Source of the DNA: Enterococcus ureasiticus
GTDB lineage: Bacteria > Bacillota > Bacilli > Lactobacillales > Enterococcaceae
Direction of reading: 5' to 3'
Assembly (NCBI RefSeq): GCF_001730285.1
Contig: NZ_MIJZ01000014.1
Coordinates: 62,001-126,000, forward strand
DNA: 64,000 nt
The position numbers were made by a program, and so were the translations under genes. How positions within the stretch are numbered: the first letter of the stretch is position 1; every line of letters begins with the position of its first letter. The notes beneath the pieces were generated by a model that worked only from the letters and a program-made list of their open reading frames with translations, was not told where the DNA came from and made no database searches. This document shows, in pieces, positions 17,661 through 28,033 of this stretch.

Positions 17661-19088
17661 CTATTTAATCAGTACAAAATCCAAATCAACCATTTTCGCC
17701 CAAGCTACGATTTGCTTGGAAGAAAGGTTTAAGGAAACAACGGTATGATGCCCCCCACCGCTTTGGATCCAAGAATGAACGCCTGATTTAAAATCAGGTT
17801 TTACTTTCCAAAGAATTCTGGCAACAGGTAAATGAGGTGCTGGTTCAGTTGGTTCAAATGCATCCACTTCATTGATCAATAAACGATAATTCGTGCCAAA
17901 ATCGGCCATAGAAACAACCACTCCTGACCCGGCTTTGCCGTCAAAAACTAGACGAGCTGGATCTTCACGATTGCCCATACTCAATGGCGAAACCACGATT
18001 TTTGGCTTATTGACTGCTAGTGTCGGATCCACTTCCATCATATGAGATTGCAAAATCGCTTCTTTTCCTGGTGTTAGTTCATACGTATAATCTTCCATAA
18101 AACCAGTATTTTCATTGTGAGCCATAATTTTCATCATACGATCGATCGCAGCTGTTTTCCAATCTCCTTCACCTGCAAAACCATAGCCTTCCGCCATTAA
18201 ACGCTGAACAGCTAAGCCTGGCAATTGTTTCATACCATATAAGTCCTCAAAATTACTTGTAAAAGCTGAATAGTTGCCCTCTTCTAAGAAACGGCGCAAT
18301 CCGATTTCGATCCGAGCTTGTTCTTTAACATGTTTAGTCCAAACTTCTTCTGCATATTCTCCAAGTTCAAAATCATACAATTTTTTATATTCGGCAAACA
18401 ATGCATCGATTTCGGCATCTGTTACTTGATCGATTACGGCAACCAAATCGCCGATACCATAATAATCAACCACCCAGCCAAACTTGATTTGCGCTTCAAC
18501 TTTATCCCCTTCTGTCACAGCAACGTTCCGCATATTATCACCAAAACGAGCAACTTTGATAGCAAAACTTTCCGCATAAGCAGCTGCTACATCCATCCAC
18601 TCAGAAATTTGTTTTTGAACAGATTCATGCTGCCAATACCCAACGACTATTTCATTATTGATCTTTAAACGAGCATTGATAAACCCATATTCCCGATCCC
18701 CATGAGCTGCTTGATTTAAATTCATAAAATCCATATCAATCGTGCTCCATGGGATACTTTCGTTATATTGCGTGGCTAAATGCAACAACGGTTTTTGTAG
18801 TAATTGCGTGCCTCTGATCCACATTTTTGCAGGAGAAAATGTATGCATCCATGTAATTACGCCAGCAACTTCATCATTGTAGTTTGCTTCTTTCATAATC
18901 CTTGTAATGACATCCGCTGAAACTGCTAATTCATCTTTCAAAACGATTGGATATGGTAATTTTCCACTTTCATTTAATCCAGTTGCAATTTCCTGTGCAT
19001 GCTTTTTTACTTCTAATAATGTTTCTTCTCCGTATAAATGTTGCGAACCTACGATAAACCAAAATTCTTTTTTACCTGTCTTTAACAT
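17661..19088 (-). CDS. araA: L-arabinose isomerase
   Basis: This 475-residue enzyme converts L-arabinose to L-ribulose. It starts with [19 protein letters not shown] and contains [32 protein letters not shown] and [16 protein letters not shown], all typical of AraA, including conserved acidic and histidine metal ligands. It is the last gene of operon 1, 28 bases after araD, with an AGGAGCG ribosome binding site. Confidence 0.96.
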   Translation of the reverse strand: MLKTGKKEFWFIVGSQHLYGEETLLEVKKHAQEIATGLNESGKLPYPIVLKDELAVSADVITRIMKEANYNDEVAGVITWMHTFSPAKMWIRGTQLLQKPLLHLATQYNESIPWSTIDMDFMNLNQAAHGDREYGFINARLKINNEIVVGYWQHESVQKQISEWMDVAAAYAESFAIKVARFGDNMRNVAVTEGDKVEAQIKFGWVVDYYGIGDLVAVIDQVTDAEIDALFAEYKKLYDFELGEYAEEVWTKHVKEQARIEIGLRRFLEEGNYSAFTSNFEDLYGMKQLPGLAVQRLMAEGYGFAGEGDWKTAAIDRMMKIMAHNENTGFMEDYTYELTPGKEAILQSHMMEVDPTLAVNKPKIVVSPLSMGNREDPARLVFDGKAGSGVVVSMADFGTNYRLLINEVDAFEPTEPAPHLPVARILWKVKPDFKSGVHSWIQSGGGHHTVVSLNLSSKQIVAWAKMVDLDFVLIK

Positions 19089-19116
19089 ATTTGTTTCGCT
19101 CCTTCAAAGAATTCTT

Positions 19117-19815
19117 TTATTTTTGACCATAATAAGCATCGGTCCCGTGCTTGCGTAAATAATGTTTATCTAAAATACGTTGCGGTAAGGTTTCAGCAAA
19201 ATGATTGAGCTCTCTAGCAAATAAGTTCATTTTACACACTTCGTCCAAAACAACCGCATTCATTACTGCACTTTTTGCATCCTTCCCCCACGTGAAAGGA
19301 CCATGACCATGAAGTAAAATACCTGGAACTTCCATAGGATCGATGTTTCGCCTTTCAAATGTTTCTATGATCACATTACCTGTTTCTGTTTCATATCCTT
19401 GATTGATTTCAGCCTGATTTAAAAAACGTGCACAAGGAATTGATCCATAAAAAGTATCCGCATGAGTTGTGCCCATCGCTGGTACATCTAATCCAGCTTG
19501 AGCCCAAATCGTCGCCCAAGTTGAATGGGTATGCACAATTCCTCCAACCTTAGGAAATTTTTGGTATAACACCGCATGCGTAGGTGTATCTGAAGATGGG
19601 TTTAGTTTTCCTTCAATTACTTGTCCATTTAAATCACAAACGACCATGTCTTCAGCAGTCAATGTTTCATAATCAACGCCACTAGGTTTAATCACAAAAA
19701 GTCCTTTATCACGATCGATCGCACTGACATTTCCCCAGGTATATTTGATCAGTCCTTGTTTAGGCAATTCAAGATTTGCTTGAAAAACTTCTTCTTTCAG
19801 CTGTTCTAACATCAT
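19117..19815 (-). CDS. araD: L-ribulose-5-phosphate 4-epimerase
   Basis: This 232-residue class II aldolase-like enzyme epimerises L-ribulose 5-phosphate to D-xylulose 5-phosphate. Markers are [21 protein letters not shown], the phosphate-binding SSDTPTH, the zinc histidines in [12 protein letters not shown] and [11 protein letters not shown], and the catalytic tyrosine near the C-terminus. It lies between araB and araA. Two consecutive Met codons start the gene after AGAGAGGAATCA. Confidence 0.95.
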   Translation of the reverse strand: MMLEQLKEEVFQANLELPKQGLIKYTWGNVSAIDRDKGLFVIKPSGVDYETLTAEDMVVCDLNGQVIEGKLNPSSDTPTHAVLYQKFPKVGGIVHTHSTWATIWAQAGLDVPAMGTTHADTFYGSIPCARFLNQAEINQGYETETGNVIIETFERRNIDPMEVPGILLHGHGPFTWGKDAKSAVMNAVVLDEVCKMNLFARELNHFAETLPQRILDKHYLRKHGTDAYYGQK

Positions 19816-19829
19816 TGATTCCTCTCTTT

Positions 19830-21437
19830 CTACTGCAGGTAGTCAACGGCTGCTTGCTCGATTGGCAGTCCTTTTTTATAACAATCAATAAAAAGCTCAA
19901 AGCCAGCTTTTTCTTCTTGATTTGGACCCACAGTGTTTTTTTCAGCGTTAATGAATATCGTTTGAGTAAGGTAATTCGCTAAAGTCAATTCCGCTGTCTT
20001 TTCGCGCATAAAAGCGGCTAATAAAGCAATCCCCCAAGCACCGCCTTCTCCAGCATTTTCCATCACAGAAACTGGCGAGTCCATCACTGATGCCACAACT
20101 TTTTGACAAACTTCTTTCGTTTTGAACAAACCGCCATGTCCGACAACACTATCGATCCGTACCGCTTCCTCTTTTAATAGAATATCCATACCGATCTTTA
20201 ATGCGCCAAAAGCCGAGTATAAATGAACTTGCATAAAATTAGCCAAATTAAACTTACTCTCAGGTGTGCGAACAAACAAAGGGCGCCCCGCTTTGATTCC
20301 CGTAATATTTTCGCCTGAATAATACCCGTAAGAAAGCAAACCACCACAATCTTTGTCCCCTTCGAGTGTTTTTAAAAATAAGGTTTCAAATAATTCTGTT
20401 GTTTGGATGGGTACACCGATCATTTCAGCAAATTCTTTAAATAGTTGTACCCAAGCATTGATCTCTGACGAGCAGTTATTCGCATGAACCATCGCCACTA
20501 AACTACCAGATGGTGTTGTGACAATATCAATTTTCGGGTAAACTTTTTTCAACGGTTTGTCTAAAACAATCATAGCAAACACAGAGGTTCCAGCTGAGAT
20601 ATTTCCTGTATGCTCTGCCACACTATTCGTTGCAACCATTCCAGTTCCAGCATCTCCTTCTGGCGGGCACATCGGAATTCCACTTTGAAGAGTTCCGCTT
20701 ATGTCTAACAGTTTTGCTCCGCTTTCAGTTAATTGACCAGCTTTTTCACCCGCTATGCGGATTTCAGGTAAGATCTGAGTTAATGTCCATGGATATCTTT
20801 GTTCACGAATCAAATCGTCAAATTGTCTTACCATGCCAACATCATAGTTTTTTGTGGCGGCATCAATTGGGAACATGCCAGAAGCATCTCCGATTCCTAT
20901 GACTTTTTTACCAGTTAATTGCCAATGAATATAGCCAGAAAGGGTTGTAATATAATCAATCTCCTGTACATGTTTTTCATCATTCAAAATAGCTTGATAT
21001 AAGTGTGCAATGCTCCATCTTTGAGGAATATTATGCTCAAATAATGCGGTCAGTTCTTTTTCAGCTTGTTCAGTTGAAGCGTTTCTCCATGTCCGAAAAG
21101 GAACGAGTAACTCTCCATTTTTATCAAATGCTAAATAGCCATGCATCATACCGCTAAAGCCGATTGAACCAATAGTTGTAAGTACTTCACCATATTTTTC
21201 TGTGACTTCTTTTGCCATAGTTTGATAACTGTCTTTTAGTCCTTGCCAAATATCGTTAAGCGCATATGTCCAATTTCCATCTTCTAAACGATTTTCCCAT
21301 TCATGACTGCCTGAAGCAATCGGGGTATAATCTGAGCCAATCAATACAGCTTTGATGCGCGTCGAACCAAATTCAATGCCTAACGAGGTACGACCATTTA
21401 CAATATCTGCCTTGATGCTATTGTTTTTATCATCCAC
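19830..21437 (-). CDS. araB: Ribulokinase (FGGY family)
   Basis: This 535-residue FGGY kinase phosphorylates L-ribulose. The N-terminal ATPase motif is [53 protein letters not shown] and [11 protein letters not shown] follow. The sequence is of the lactobacillar AraB type, which differs from enteric AraB. The araB-araD-araA neighbourhood supports ribulose as substrate. The start follows TTGGAGGGC; 36 bases separate it from the GH43 gene. Confidence 0.92.
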   Translation of the reverse strand: MDDKNNSIKADIVNGRTSLGIEFGSTRIKAVLIGSDYTPIASGSHEWENRLEDGNWTYALNDIWQGLKDSYQTMAKEVTEKYGEVLTTIGSIGFSGMMHGYLAFDKNGELLVPFRTWRNASTEQAEKELTALFEHNIPQRWSIAHLYQAILNDEKHVQEIDYITTLSGYIHWQLTGKKVIGIGDASGMFPIDAATKNYDVGMVRQFDDLIREQRYPWTLTQILPEIRIAGEKAGQLTESGAKLLDISGTLQSGIPMCPPEGDAGTGMVATNSVAEHTGNISAGTSVFAMIVLDKPLKKVYPKIDIVTTPSGSLVAMVHANNCSSEINAWVQLFKEFAEMIGVPIQTTELFETLFLKTLEGDKDCGGLLSYGYYSGENITGIKAGRPLFVRTPESKFNLANFMQVHLYSAFGALKIGMDILLKEEAVRIDSVVGHGGLFKTKEVCQKVVASVMDSPVSVMENAGEGGAWGIALLAAFMREKTAELTLANYLTQTIFINAEKNTVGPNQEEKAGFELFIDCYKKGLPIEQAAVDYLQ

Positions 21438-21473
21438 AGTTAGCCCTCCAATACTAATTGTTTTATCTCTGAT

Positions 21474-22442
21474 TCAACGAACTGGTTCTCCAAAAACTGG
21501 AAATCCCTTCTCATCCCATTCGAAAATTTGTGCTCTTGCATGACGATTTGGATTGTTTAAAGGATCACCTACCTTGTTTGGTTCTGGTCTAGCATGATAA
21601 ACGATTACATCACGTTTGCCATCTTCACTGACTGTAAATGAATTATGTCCTGGACCAAATTGTTGATTTTCGGGAGAACTTTTAAAAACAGGTTCAACCG
21701 TTTTATTCCAAGAGAATCCATTCAGTAAATCACTCTTTTCATCTGCCCATAATAAACCCATAGCATAATTTTCGTCTGTCGCACTACCTGAATACGTGAT
21801 AAACACTTTACCGTTTCTGATGATTGCTGCGGCGCCCTCGTTCACAGAAAATCCAATTTTTTCCCAAGGATATTCGGGCACTGATAATAGCGTTTGTTTC
21901 CCTTTTAGAGTCCAAGGATTTTCCATCTCTGAAATGTATAAATTAGAATTACCCGGAATGACCGGATCTTGCTGCGCCCATACGTAATAAAGACGTGCTT
22001 GATGTTCAAACATCGTACCATCCAAGCTAAAACTTTCAAATTGGGTCTTGATTTGCCCTTTTTCTACCCAATTTGTATTCATAGGATCTTCCTCAGCATT
22101 TTCAATGACAAACATGCGGTGATGATGGTTTTCATTGCGAATTTCCTCGTTGTCACTTGCGGCAAAATAGATATACCATTTCCCTCGTACAAAGTGGATT
22201 TCAGGTGCCCAGATCAAACAACTCATTGGTCCTGTTTCTGGCGCCTTCCAAACTGTTATTCGTTCTCCATTTTCTAAATCATTTAACGATCTAGCCCGAC
22301 GAAGTTCAACCGATTTATAACCTGGCACTGAACCAGTAAAATAATAATAACCATCACTATGTTTATAGACCCAAGGATCAGCTCTTTCTAAAACAATTGG
22401 GTTTGTATAAATTTTTTGCGGATTTTCCCCTGACATAGACAT
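21474..22442 (-). CDS. Intracellular GH43 family arabinosidase
   Basis: This protein of about 322 residues has the five-bladed GH43 propeller signatures: an N-terminal Asp in ERADPWVYKHSDGYYYFTG, WAPEIHFVRGKWYIYFAAS and the Glu in FSVNEGAAAIIRNGK. It lacks a signal peptide, so it should act inside the cell on imported arabino-oligosaccharides as an exo-acting arabinosidase. The start at 22442 follows AAGGGAGTCA; a longer version would overlap the upstream GH51 gene by 28 bases. Exact linkage preference is unknown. Confidence 0.85.
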   Translation of the reverse strand: MSMSGENPQKIYTNPIVLERADPWVYKHSDGYYYFTGSVPGYKSVELRRARSLNDLENGERITVWKAPETGPMSCLIWAPEIHFVRGKWYIYFAASDNEEIRNENHHHRMFVIENAEEDPMNTNWVEKGQIKTQFESFSLDGTMFEHQARLYYVWAQQDPVIPGNSNLYISEMENPWTLKGKQTLLSVPEYPWEKIGFSVNEGAAAIIRNGKVFITYSGSATDENYAMGLLWADEKSDLLNGFSWNKTVEPVFKSSPENQQFGPGHNSFTVSEDGKRDVIVYHARPEPNKVGDPLNNPNRHARAQIFEWDEKGFPVFGEPVR

Positions 22443-22450
22443 TGACTCCC

Positions 22451-23968
22451 TTATTTTCCAACTCTTATCACATTCCAAGAATAAGGTGCGGCAGTGATGT
22501 TGATTTGATTGTTCGTAAGACTGACGCGCCCTTTTACCTCTTTTGGTTGAACATTAGTTGGATTTTCTCTTGTATTTGTATCTTCTAAATTTTTACTAGA
22601 TAATTCTGAGTGACTAATTTCTCCTGAGAAATCAATCGTTGTGTTTACAACAATCTTTTCTTCCTCCGCGGAACGATTGACGATAAAACAAATCAATTCT
22701 GTTTCTGAATCCACAACCACTGAATCGATATATGGCACCTCTTGATAGATATCGGTATGATAAAGAGTCCCTGATGAAACACTTTGTAAGACAGTCCCTT
22801 TCGCTAGATTACTCAAATCTTTCATAACAAAATACGTTGGATTACACCACGATTGTCCCATGGCATCCGTCAATATCAAGGGAATCGTATTCACTAACAA
22901 AGACTGACAAGTAATTTTGATACGATCAGCCCGTCTTAAAATCGATAAACCCATTGAAGCAAATAACAACGTGTCTTCCATCGAAAAGTGACACCAATCA
23001 ATTGGACTACCTAATTCAAAGTTGCGATGTTCTTTTTCTGGAAAGTTGTGAACATTCCATTCATCAAAAGCCAAATACATTGTTTTGTCACTGCGGACTA
23101 ATGCTTTTACGTAATCACATGTGGCAATCACCGCCTCGATCTGCTTATCAAATTCAATGGAACGAGCTAAGTAAGTTGGTGTATCGTCTGGCTCGCGCGG
23201 CGCCTTTTTGCTTAAATCCTCATCTTGACAACGATCGATATAATTATGCAATGCCAAATAATCAACTGTTTCATATGCTTGTTCTAAACTAACGCGATCC
23301 CATTCAGGGTAAGAATCCAATTTGGGAGTGGAACTTCCGACTAGAACTGTTTCGATCGTGTCATCAACCAATTTCATCGCTTTTGATGCTTCATTTGCTA
23401 AACGTCCGTATTCATACGCTGTTTTTCTACCTATTTGCCAAGGTCCATCCAGCTCATTCCCTAAACACCACACTTTAACATCGTGTGGTTTCTTAATCCC
23501 ATGAGATTTTCGCAAATCACTCCAGTAAGTTCCTTCAGGAAAATTGCAATATTCAACAAGATTACGTGCATCATCGATCCCTTTTGTTCCAAGGTTGACC
23601 GTCATCATAGGTTCAGAGCCAACTAATTTGAGCCAATCAAAAAATTCGTTCAATCCAAAAGTATTTGGTTCAATCCCACGCCACGCAAGCTCCAGTTTTG
23701 TTTTTCGATTTTCTATCGGTCCAATCGTATCTGTCCAGTCATAACCTGAAGTGAAATTTCCACCAGGATAACGGATAATCCCTAAATTTAATGCTTTAAT
23801 TTTATTTAACACATCTAAACGAAAACCATGTTCATCGGCATCCGGATGTTCTGGCTCGTAAATCCCTGTATAAACCACGCTGCCCATCTGTTCGATAAAA
23901 GAACCAAACAATCGCGGACTGATTTTGCCCACTTTAAATTCCTTATTTATTTCTATCGTTGTCGGCAT
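22451..23968 (-). CDS. Alpha-N-arabinofuranosidase, GH51 (copy 1)
   Basis: This 505-residue retaining glycosidase has acid/base Glu172 in CLGNELDG and nucleophile Glu302 in LAFDEWNVH. The N-terminus (PRLFGSFIEQMGSVVYTGIY) and RYPGGNFTSGYDW are canonical. With no signal peptide, it should cleave arabinose from oligosaccharides in the cytoplasm. It is closely related, along its whole length, to the GH51 enzyme at 35921-37414. It sits 12 bases after yesL and 8 before the GH43 gene. Confidence 0.94.
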   Translation of the reverse strand: MPTTIEINKEFKVGKISPRLFGSFIEQMGSVVYTGIYEPEHPDADEHGFRLDVLNKIKALNLGIIRYPGGNFTSGYDWTDTIGPIENRKTKLELAWRGIEPNTFGLNEFFDWLKLVGSEPMMTVNLGTKGIDDARNLVEYCNFPEGTYWSDLRKSHGIKKPHDVKVWCLGNELDGPWQIGRKTAYEYGRLANEASKAMKLVDDTIETVLVGSSTPKLDSYPEWDRVSLEQAYETVDYLALHNYIDRCQDEDLSKKAPREPDDTPTYLARSIEFDKQIEAVIATCDYVKALVRSDKTMYLAFDEWNVHNFPEKEHRNFELGSPIDWCHFSMEDTLLFASMGLSILRRADRIKITCQSLLVNTIPLILTDAMGQSWCNPTYFVMKDLSNLAKGTVLQSVSSGTLYHTDIYQEVPYIDSVVVDSETELICFIVNRSAEEEKIVVNTTIDFSGEISHSELSSKNLEDTNTRENPTNVQPKEVKGRVSLTNNQINITAAPYSWNVIRVGK

Positions 23969-23980
23969 ACTTTACCTCCT

Positions 23981-24580
23981 TCAATTTCGCCTTATGTGAA
24001 TGAACATTTTCTTTTTGCAACTTATTTTATAGATTCCTATTGCCGAGATGATCGGTGTAAAAAAAACAGTGACTGGCAATAGAAACACTAGAAAACCATT
24101 GATTAAAACTAGTACTAGAATGAGCATATCTAAAAGAAAATTTGTACATAAACTGAGCACTGTTGCTTTGAATAACTCAACGAAGTTTAATCCCTTTGTT
24201 ATACCATCGATAAAAGTCATATTTATAAAAAGTAACCCCACTATCAAACTAGTTACAATCAACCCAACAACGATTGGTTTATCATCCGAAAATAGAGTAG
24301 ATAATAGTGAAAAATCAAAATAGATCACACTGAAACTAAGCAAAAACAAGCCGGAAATAAGGATTCTGCGAATGAACTTTTCTTTGAATTTAGTAAAAAA
24401 CAGATGCAGGATAATACCAGTTTCCCCTTTATGCCATTGATCCACCACATAAATCATTGAAACAGATGCCCCGTAAATAGTAATCAACGGAAATGAACAA
24501 ATCAGCCACAATAACCCTAACAATAGGTAATCCGTAATCACCATCATTGCGCCATAAAATCGACTATTGATCAGTTTCAT
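23981..24580 (-). CDS. YesL family membrane protein (DUF624)
   Basis: This 199-residue protein has about five transmembrane helices. The N-terminus (MKLINSRFYGAMMVITDYLLLGLLWLICSFPLITI) matches the YesL/DUF624 family, which recurs next to sugar ABC permeases. Its function is not established; a role with the transporter is inferred from context. It lies 10 bases after the second permease. Confidence 0.85.
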   Translation of the reverse strand: MKLINSRFYGAMMVITDYLLLGLLWLICSFPLITIYGASVSMIYVVDQWHKGETGIILHLFFTKFKEKFIRRILISGLFLLSFSVIYFDFSLLSTLFSDDKPIVVGLIVTSLIVGLLFINMTFIDGITKGLNFVELFKATVLSLCTNFLLDMLILVLVLINGFLVFLLPVTVFFTPIISAIGIYKISCKKKMFIHIRRN

Positions 24581-24590
24581 TTTCTTCCCC

Positions 24591-25490
24591 CTATTCTTTC
24601 ATTCCAGACATCGCCGTGCTTTGAACAAAGTACTTTTGAGCAAACATGTAAATGATCAGCAGCGGCAACATCGAAATAACTGTTCCCGCCATAACTGGGC
24701 CATAAAAGGAAATATTTTGTCCAGTAAATAAGGCCAAACCAGCTGGTAGCGTTCTCATCTTAGAGCTGCTTGTTAAAATAAGTGGATACAATAAATCATT
24801 CCAACTATTCATCAAGGTAAAAATCGCCAGGGACAACATTGTTGGTTTGCTTAACGGCAACATTATCTTTAAAAATATTTTAAATTCATTGAGTCCATCC
24901 ACCCGAGCGGCTTCTTCTAGATCCTTTGGTAATGTTACAAAAAATGATCGCATCATGAATATTCCAAATGCACTCGTCATTTTTGGAATGATCAACCCAG
25001 CGTACGTATCAAGCAGGCCTAATTTATTGATTTCAATAAACAACGGAATCATAAAGACTTGAAAAGGGATCATCATTGTTAGTAACACAAAATAGAAGAA
25101 AACTGATTTTCCTTTGAAATTCATTCTGGCAAATGCATAGCCAGCTAGTGAGTCAAAGAAAACTGACGTCAACACAACTCCGCCTGAAAATATAACGGTA
25201 TTTTTGATATAGTCTAGTAAAGGAATCGTTGACCACACTTTAATATAGTTTTCAAAGGTATACTTATCCGCAAGAATTTTAGGTGGAAAAGAGATAATAT
25301 CTTTTTCATATTTAAATGATGAAATAACTAACCAAATAAAAGGAAAGGCAATAATCACTAAAATGATCGTCATTGCGATTTTAGTAAAAATAGAGGTTTT
25401 ATCCTTTTTCTTCAGCGACCTTTTGTCTTTATTTGCAGGACTTCTATCAAGTGTTGCTGAATGCTCTACAAGTTCTGTCATTTTTTTCAT
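24591..25490 (-). CDS. Carbohydrate ABC transporter permease (AraQ/MalG type)
   Basis: This 299-residue protein has six predicted spans. The binding-protein-dependent permease loop EEAARVDGLNEFKIFLKIMLPLSKP is the EAA motif that docks the ATPase. A long charged N-terminus precedes the first span. It pairs with the permease encoded 3 bases upstream. Confidence 0.92.
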   Translation of the reverse strand: MKKMTELVEHSATLDRSPANKDKRSLKKKDKTSIFTKIAMTIILVIIAFPFIWLVISSFKYEKDIISFPPKILADKYTFENYIKVWSTIPLLDYIKNTVIFSGGVVLTSVFFDSLAGYAFARMNFKGKSVFFYFVLLTMMIPFQVFMIPLFIEINKLGLLDTYAGLIIPKMTSAFGIFMMRSFFVTLPKDLEEAARVDGLNEFKIFLKIMLPLSKPTMLSLAIFTLMNSWNDLLYPLILTSSSKMRTLPAGLALFTGQNISFYGPVMAGTVISMLPLLIIYMFAQKYFVQSTAMSGMKE

Positions 25491-25493
25491 CTC

Positions 25494-26402
25494 CTATTTC
25501 ATTTGGCGTTCTTTTCTTGTCATGTAAACATTAGCTGTAATAGCAATAACTGCCACTAATACAAACAACACGGAAGATAATGAGGAAGCATAACCTAACT
25601 CATACGGTGCAGAAAATCCTCGGCTGTAGATATATTGTACGGCTGTTTCTGTTTTAAACTGTGGACCACCGCCTGTTGCTACATAAACTTGGTCAAAGAC
25701 TTGCATTGAACCAATCAAATTAGTCAAAATACAAAAGCCTAATGAAGGCACGATTTGCGGCAACGTAATATTAAAAAATTGCTCTTTTTTAGTTGCCCCA
25801 TCCATTTCAGCCGATTCATATAATGAAGGTGAAATCCCTTGAATGCTTGTTAAGAGAATCGTCATAGTCACTCCAAAGTTTTTCCAAACCGTCATAAAAG
25901 CGACTGTAGGCATTGCAAGCGTTGGATCTCTAAAAAATTGAGGGATCGGCATGCCTAGTTGAGAAAGTACGTAAGGAATCGCACCAATATTTGGATCTAA
26001 CAGCATTGAAAAAATAATGGCAATCGATGTCAACGAACAAATAACGGGAATATAAAAAGTTGATCGACAAAAACGATTAAATCTTGTGTTTTTAGATAAT
26101 AAAACTGCAAATAGCAAGCCTACAATAATCTGAGCCGGTGTTTCTAGTAACGTAAAATACAATGTATGGATCAACGATCGAACCGCTCGTTCATCTTGAA
26201 ATACCCGGAGAAAATTGTCAAAACCAGTAAACGTAGTATTCGTAAAGAATATATTGATTTTAAAGAAACTGAGTGCAAATGTCCCAATCAACGGAATCAC
26301 TGTAAAAAACAGCAAAACCAAAATTGATGGTGCGAGAAAAAGATACCCCGCTCGACTTGGTTTATTCCAATAAGTTGAAAGTGATGTCCTATAGTTCTTC
26401 AT
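25494..26402 (-). CDS. Sugar ABC transporter permease (AraP/MalF type)
   Basis: This protein of about 302 residues has six spans and the EAA motif YESAEMDGATKKEQFFNITLPQIVP. The start at 26402 (MKNYRTSLSTYW) follows AAAAGGGGATGG; a longer reading to 26459 would run into the preceding hairpin. It is the first permease of operon 1, 99 bases downstream of the binding-protein gene. Confidence 0.9.
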   Translation of the reverse strand: MKNYRTSLSTYWNKPSRAGYLFLAPSILVLLFFTVIPLIGTFALSFFKINIFFTNTTFTGFDNFLRVFQDERAVRSLIHTLYFTLLETPAQIIVGLLFAVLLSKNTRFNRFCRSTFYIPVICSLTSIAIIFSMLLDPNIGAIPYVLSQLGMPIPQFFRDPTLAMPTVAFMTVWKNFGVTMTILLTSIQGISPSLYESAEMDGATKKEQFFNITLPQIVPSLGFCILTNLIGSMQVFDQVYVATGGGPQFKTETAVQYIYSRGFSAPYELGYASSLSSVLFVLVAVIAITANVYMTRKERQMK

Positions 26403-26449
26403 CTGTTTTCCATCCCCTTTTTTGCGAGTATGTAGTGAAACAATCAAGC

Positions 26450-26490
26450 GAAAACACACTCATTTTTTACTCTTTAATGAGTGTGTTTTC
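26450..26490 (-). terminator. Intra-operon hairpin between binding-protein and permease genes
   Basis: A perfect 15-base stem, GAAAACACACTCATT / AATGAGTGTGTTTTC, with an 11-base loop. The T-tract is short (TTTTC), so it may be a partial terminator or a 3' end stabiliser that raises binding-protein mRNA relative to permease mRNA. Confidence 0.75.
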
Positions 26491-26501
26491 ATCCGTCTTA
26501 C

Positions 26502-27788
26502 TTATTTGTTAGTTAACATGTCATTGATTGCTTTGTCAGCGTCTTTCATTAGTTTTTCAGGATCATCACCAGCTAATAATTTTTCGATCAATGGATTCAT
26601 AATATCGTTGTTGATCGAAGGTAGTTGATCGAATCCCGGTAAGAATGGTTTAGCAAATTCTATTTGTTTCCCTAGTTCTGAGACAATTGGATCTGCTTTG
26701 ACTTCAGCGTCTTCACTAACGGATTTCAAGTATGGCGGAAAGCCATTTTCAATACTCCATTTCTTACCAATTTCTGTTGTATTCCAATATTTAATAAATT
26801 CATAGATAGCTTCTTTTTTCGAATCATCTGTGCTGGCTGGAATACCAAATCCTACACCATCTAAAATTGCATGTTCATTTTTTCCAGCAATAAGTTGTGG
26901 AATCGTTGTGACACCATAATTGATTTCATTTTTCTTCAAGCCATTGTTTAACCATGGACCATTTAACTCGATTGCTAATTGCCCAGCGTTCATCAAATTA
27001 TCCATTTCAGCACCAGAAATGGATTCTGGACCAGTTTTATCCGTATGAATCATTGTTTGGATTTTTTTCAGTACTTCTAACGTTTCAGGTGAGGCAAATT
27101 CCGACTTTGTATAATCATCGTTCACTAATTTCCCACCATTCGCTAAAACCCAGTTATACAATGGTGCGGTACCATCTTTGTTAAAAACAAACCCAGAAAC
27201 ATTTTTAGACGCATCTGTTAATTTTGGTGCCATTTCAGTTAGCTCATCCCAAGTTTTCGGTGGTTTATTTTCATCTAAGCCAGCAGCTTTAAATAAATCT
27301 TTGTTCCAATAGGTATACATCCCTTGAACTTGCATTGGAATATAATATTGTTGTTCATCCACTGTTCCTAATTCCAAAGCAGTTTTTGTGAAATCAGATT
27401 TGTCGACTCCTTTGTAGTCCCAAAAATCATCTAATGGTTGAACGGCACCATTCTTAACATATTGAGCAAAGTCTCCATAATTCAGCAACATAAAATCAGG
27501 GCCTGTCTTAGAAGAAATCGCAGGTGGAAGCTTTTCATTTAAGTTCGCCCAAGTCATGACATCCATTTCAATTGTGATACCTTTATCATTTTTCTTATTG
27601 AAATCGTTAACAATACTTTGTAGTATCTCTCCATCAGATGCTGTAAAACCATTCCAAAAGGTCAATTTTGTTTTGCCGTCAGCTGACTCAGAAGCTTTTT
27701 TTTCATTGCCTCCTCCGCAAGCACTTAACAATAATAGACTGCAACCTAACACAAGTGACGCTCCTAAAATTTTCTTCCATGCTTTCAT
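26502..27788 (-). CDS. Sugar ABC transporter solute-binding lipoprotein (operon 1)
   Basis: This 428-residue family 1 extracellular binding protein has a signal peptide with lipobox LSAC (acylated Cys24) and a Gly/Ser-rich linker. FWNGFTASDGEILQSIVNDFNKKN, YYIPMQVQGMYTYWNKDLFKAAGL and ELNGPWLNNG are typical of oligosaccharide binders. Context suggests arabinose or arabino-oligosaccharides. It is the first gene of operon 1, and no ATPase gene accompanies the transporter. Confidence 0.92.
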   Translation of the reverse strand: MKAWKKILGASLVLGCSLLLLSACGGGNEKKASESADGKTKLTFWNGFTASDGEILQSIVNDFNKKNDKGITIEMDVMTWANLNEKLPPAISSKTGPDFMLLNYGDFAQYVKNGAVQPLDDFWDYKGVDKSDFTKTALELGTVDEQQYYIPMQVQGMYTYWNKDLFKAAGLDENKPPKTWDELTEMAPKLTDASKNVSGFVFNKDGTAPLYNWVLANGGKLVNDDYTKSEFASPETLEVLKKIQTMIHTDKTGPESISGAEMDNLMNAGQLAIELNGPWLNNGLKKNEINYGVTTIPQLIAGKNEHAILDGVGFGIPASTDDSKKEAIYEFIKYWNTTEIGKKWSIENGFPPYLKSVSEDAEVKADPIVSELGKQIEFAKPFLPGFDQLPSINNDIMNPLIEKLLAGDDPEKLMKDADKAINDMLTNK

Positions 27789-27882
27789 CTTTTTTCTCTC
27801 CCTAGTTAATTTAGTAGTAAAATCTTAGCCAAAATCATTAACCAAAACCTGATTAAACCTCCTTCATTTCATTTACAACTAA

Positions 27883-27911
27883 ATAATATACCTAATTGCA
27901 AACGCTGTCAA
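27883..27911 (-). promoter_or_regulatory. Promoter of arabinose operon 1
   Basis: On the minus strand, TTGACA (27906-27911) and TATTAT (27883-27888) are exactly 17 bases apart, followed by the binding-protein gene. The same boxes, spacing and surrounding bases recur upstream of operon 2. Confidence 0.8.
27896..27910. promoter_or_regulatory. Catabolite-responsive element (cre) of operon 1
   Basis: TTGCAAACGCTGTCA matches the CcpA-binding consensus WTGNAARCGNWWWCA at all but one W position and overlaps the -35 box, so CcpA should repress by blocking RNA polymerase. Confidence 0.75.
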
Positions 27912-28033
27912 TAACAATTATACGAATTATATTATAAATTAAAACCATCGATTAACATTTATATTAAACGTTTACAAAATATACCTCAGATGATACGATG
28001 GACGTAAATAAAACTATGAATAGGTGGGAGCAT

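Noticed and set aside
18318..18668. Rightward open frame of 116 codons inside araA
   Set aside because: It is antisense to a complete, conserved gene without its own start signals.
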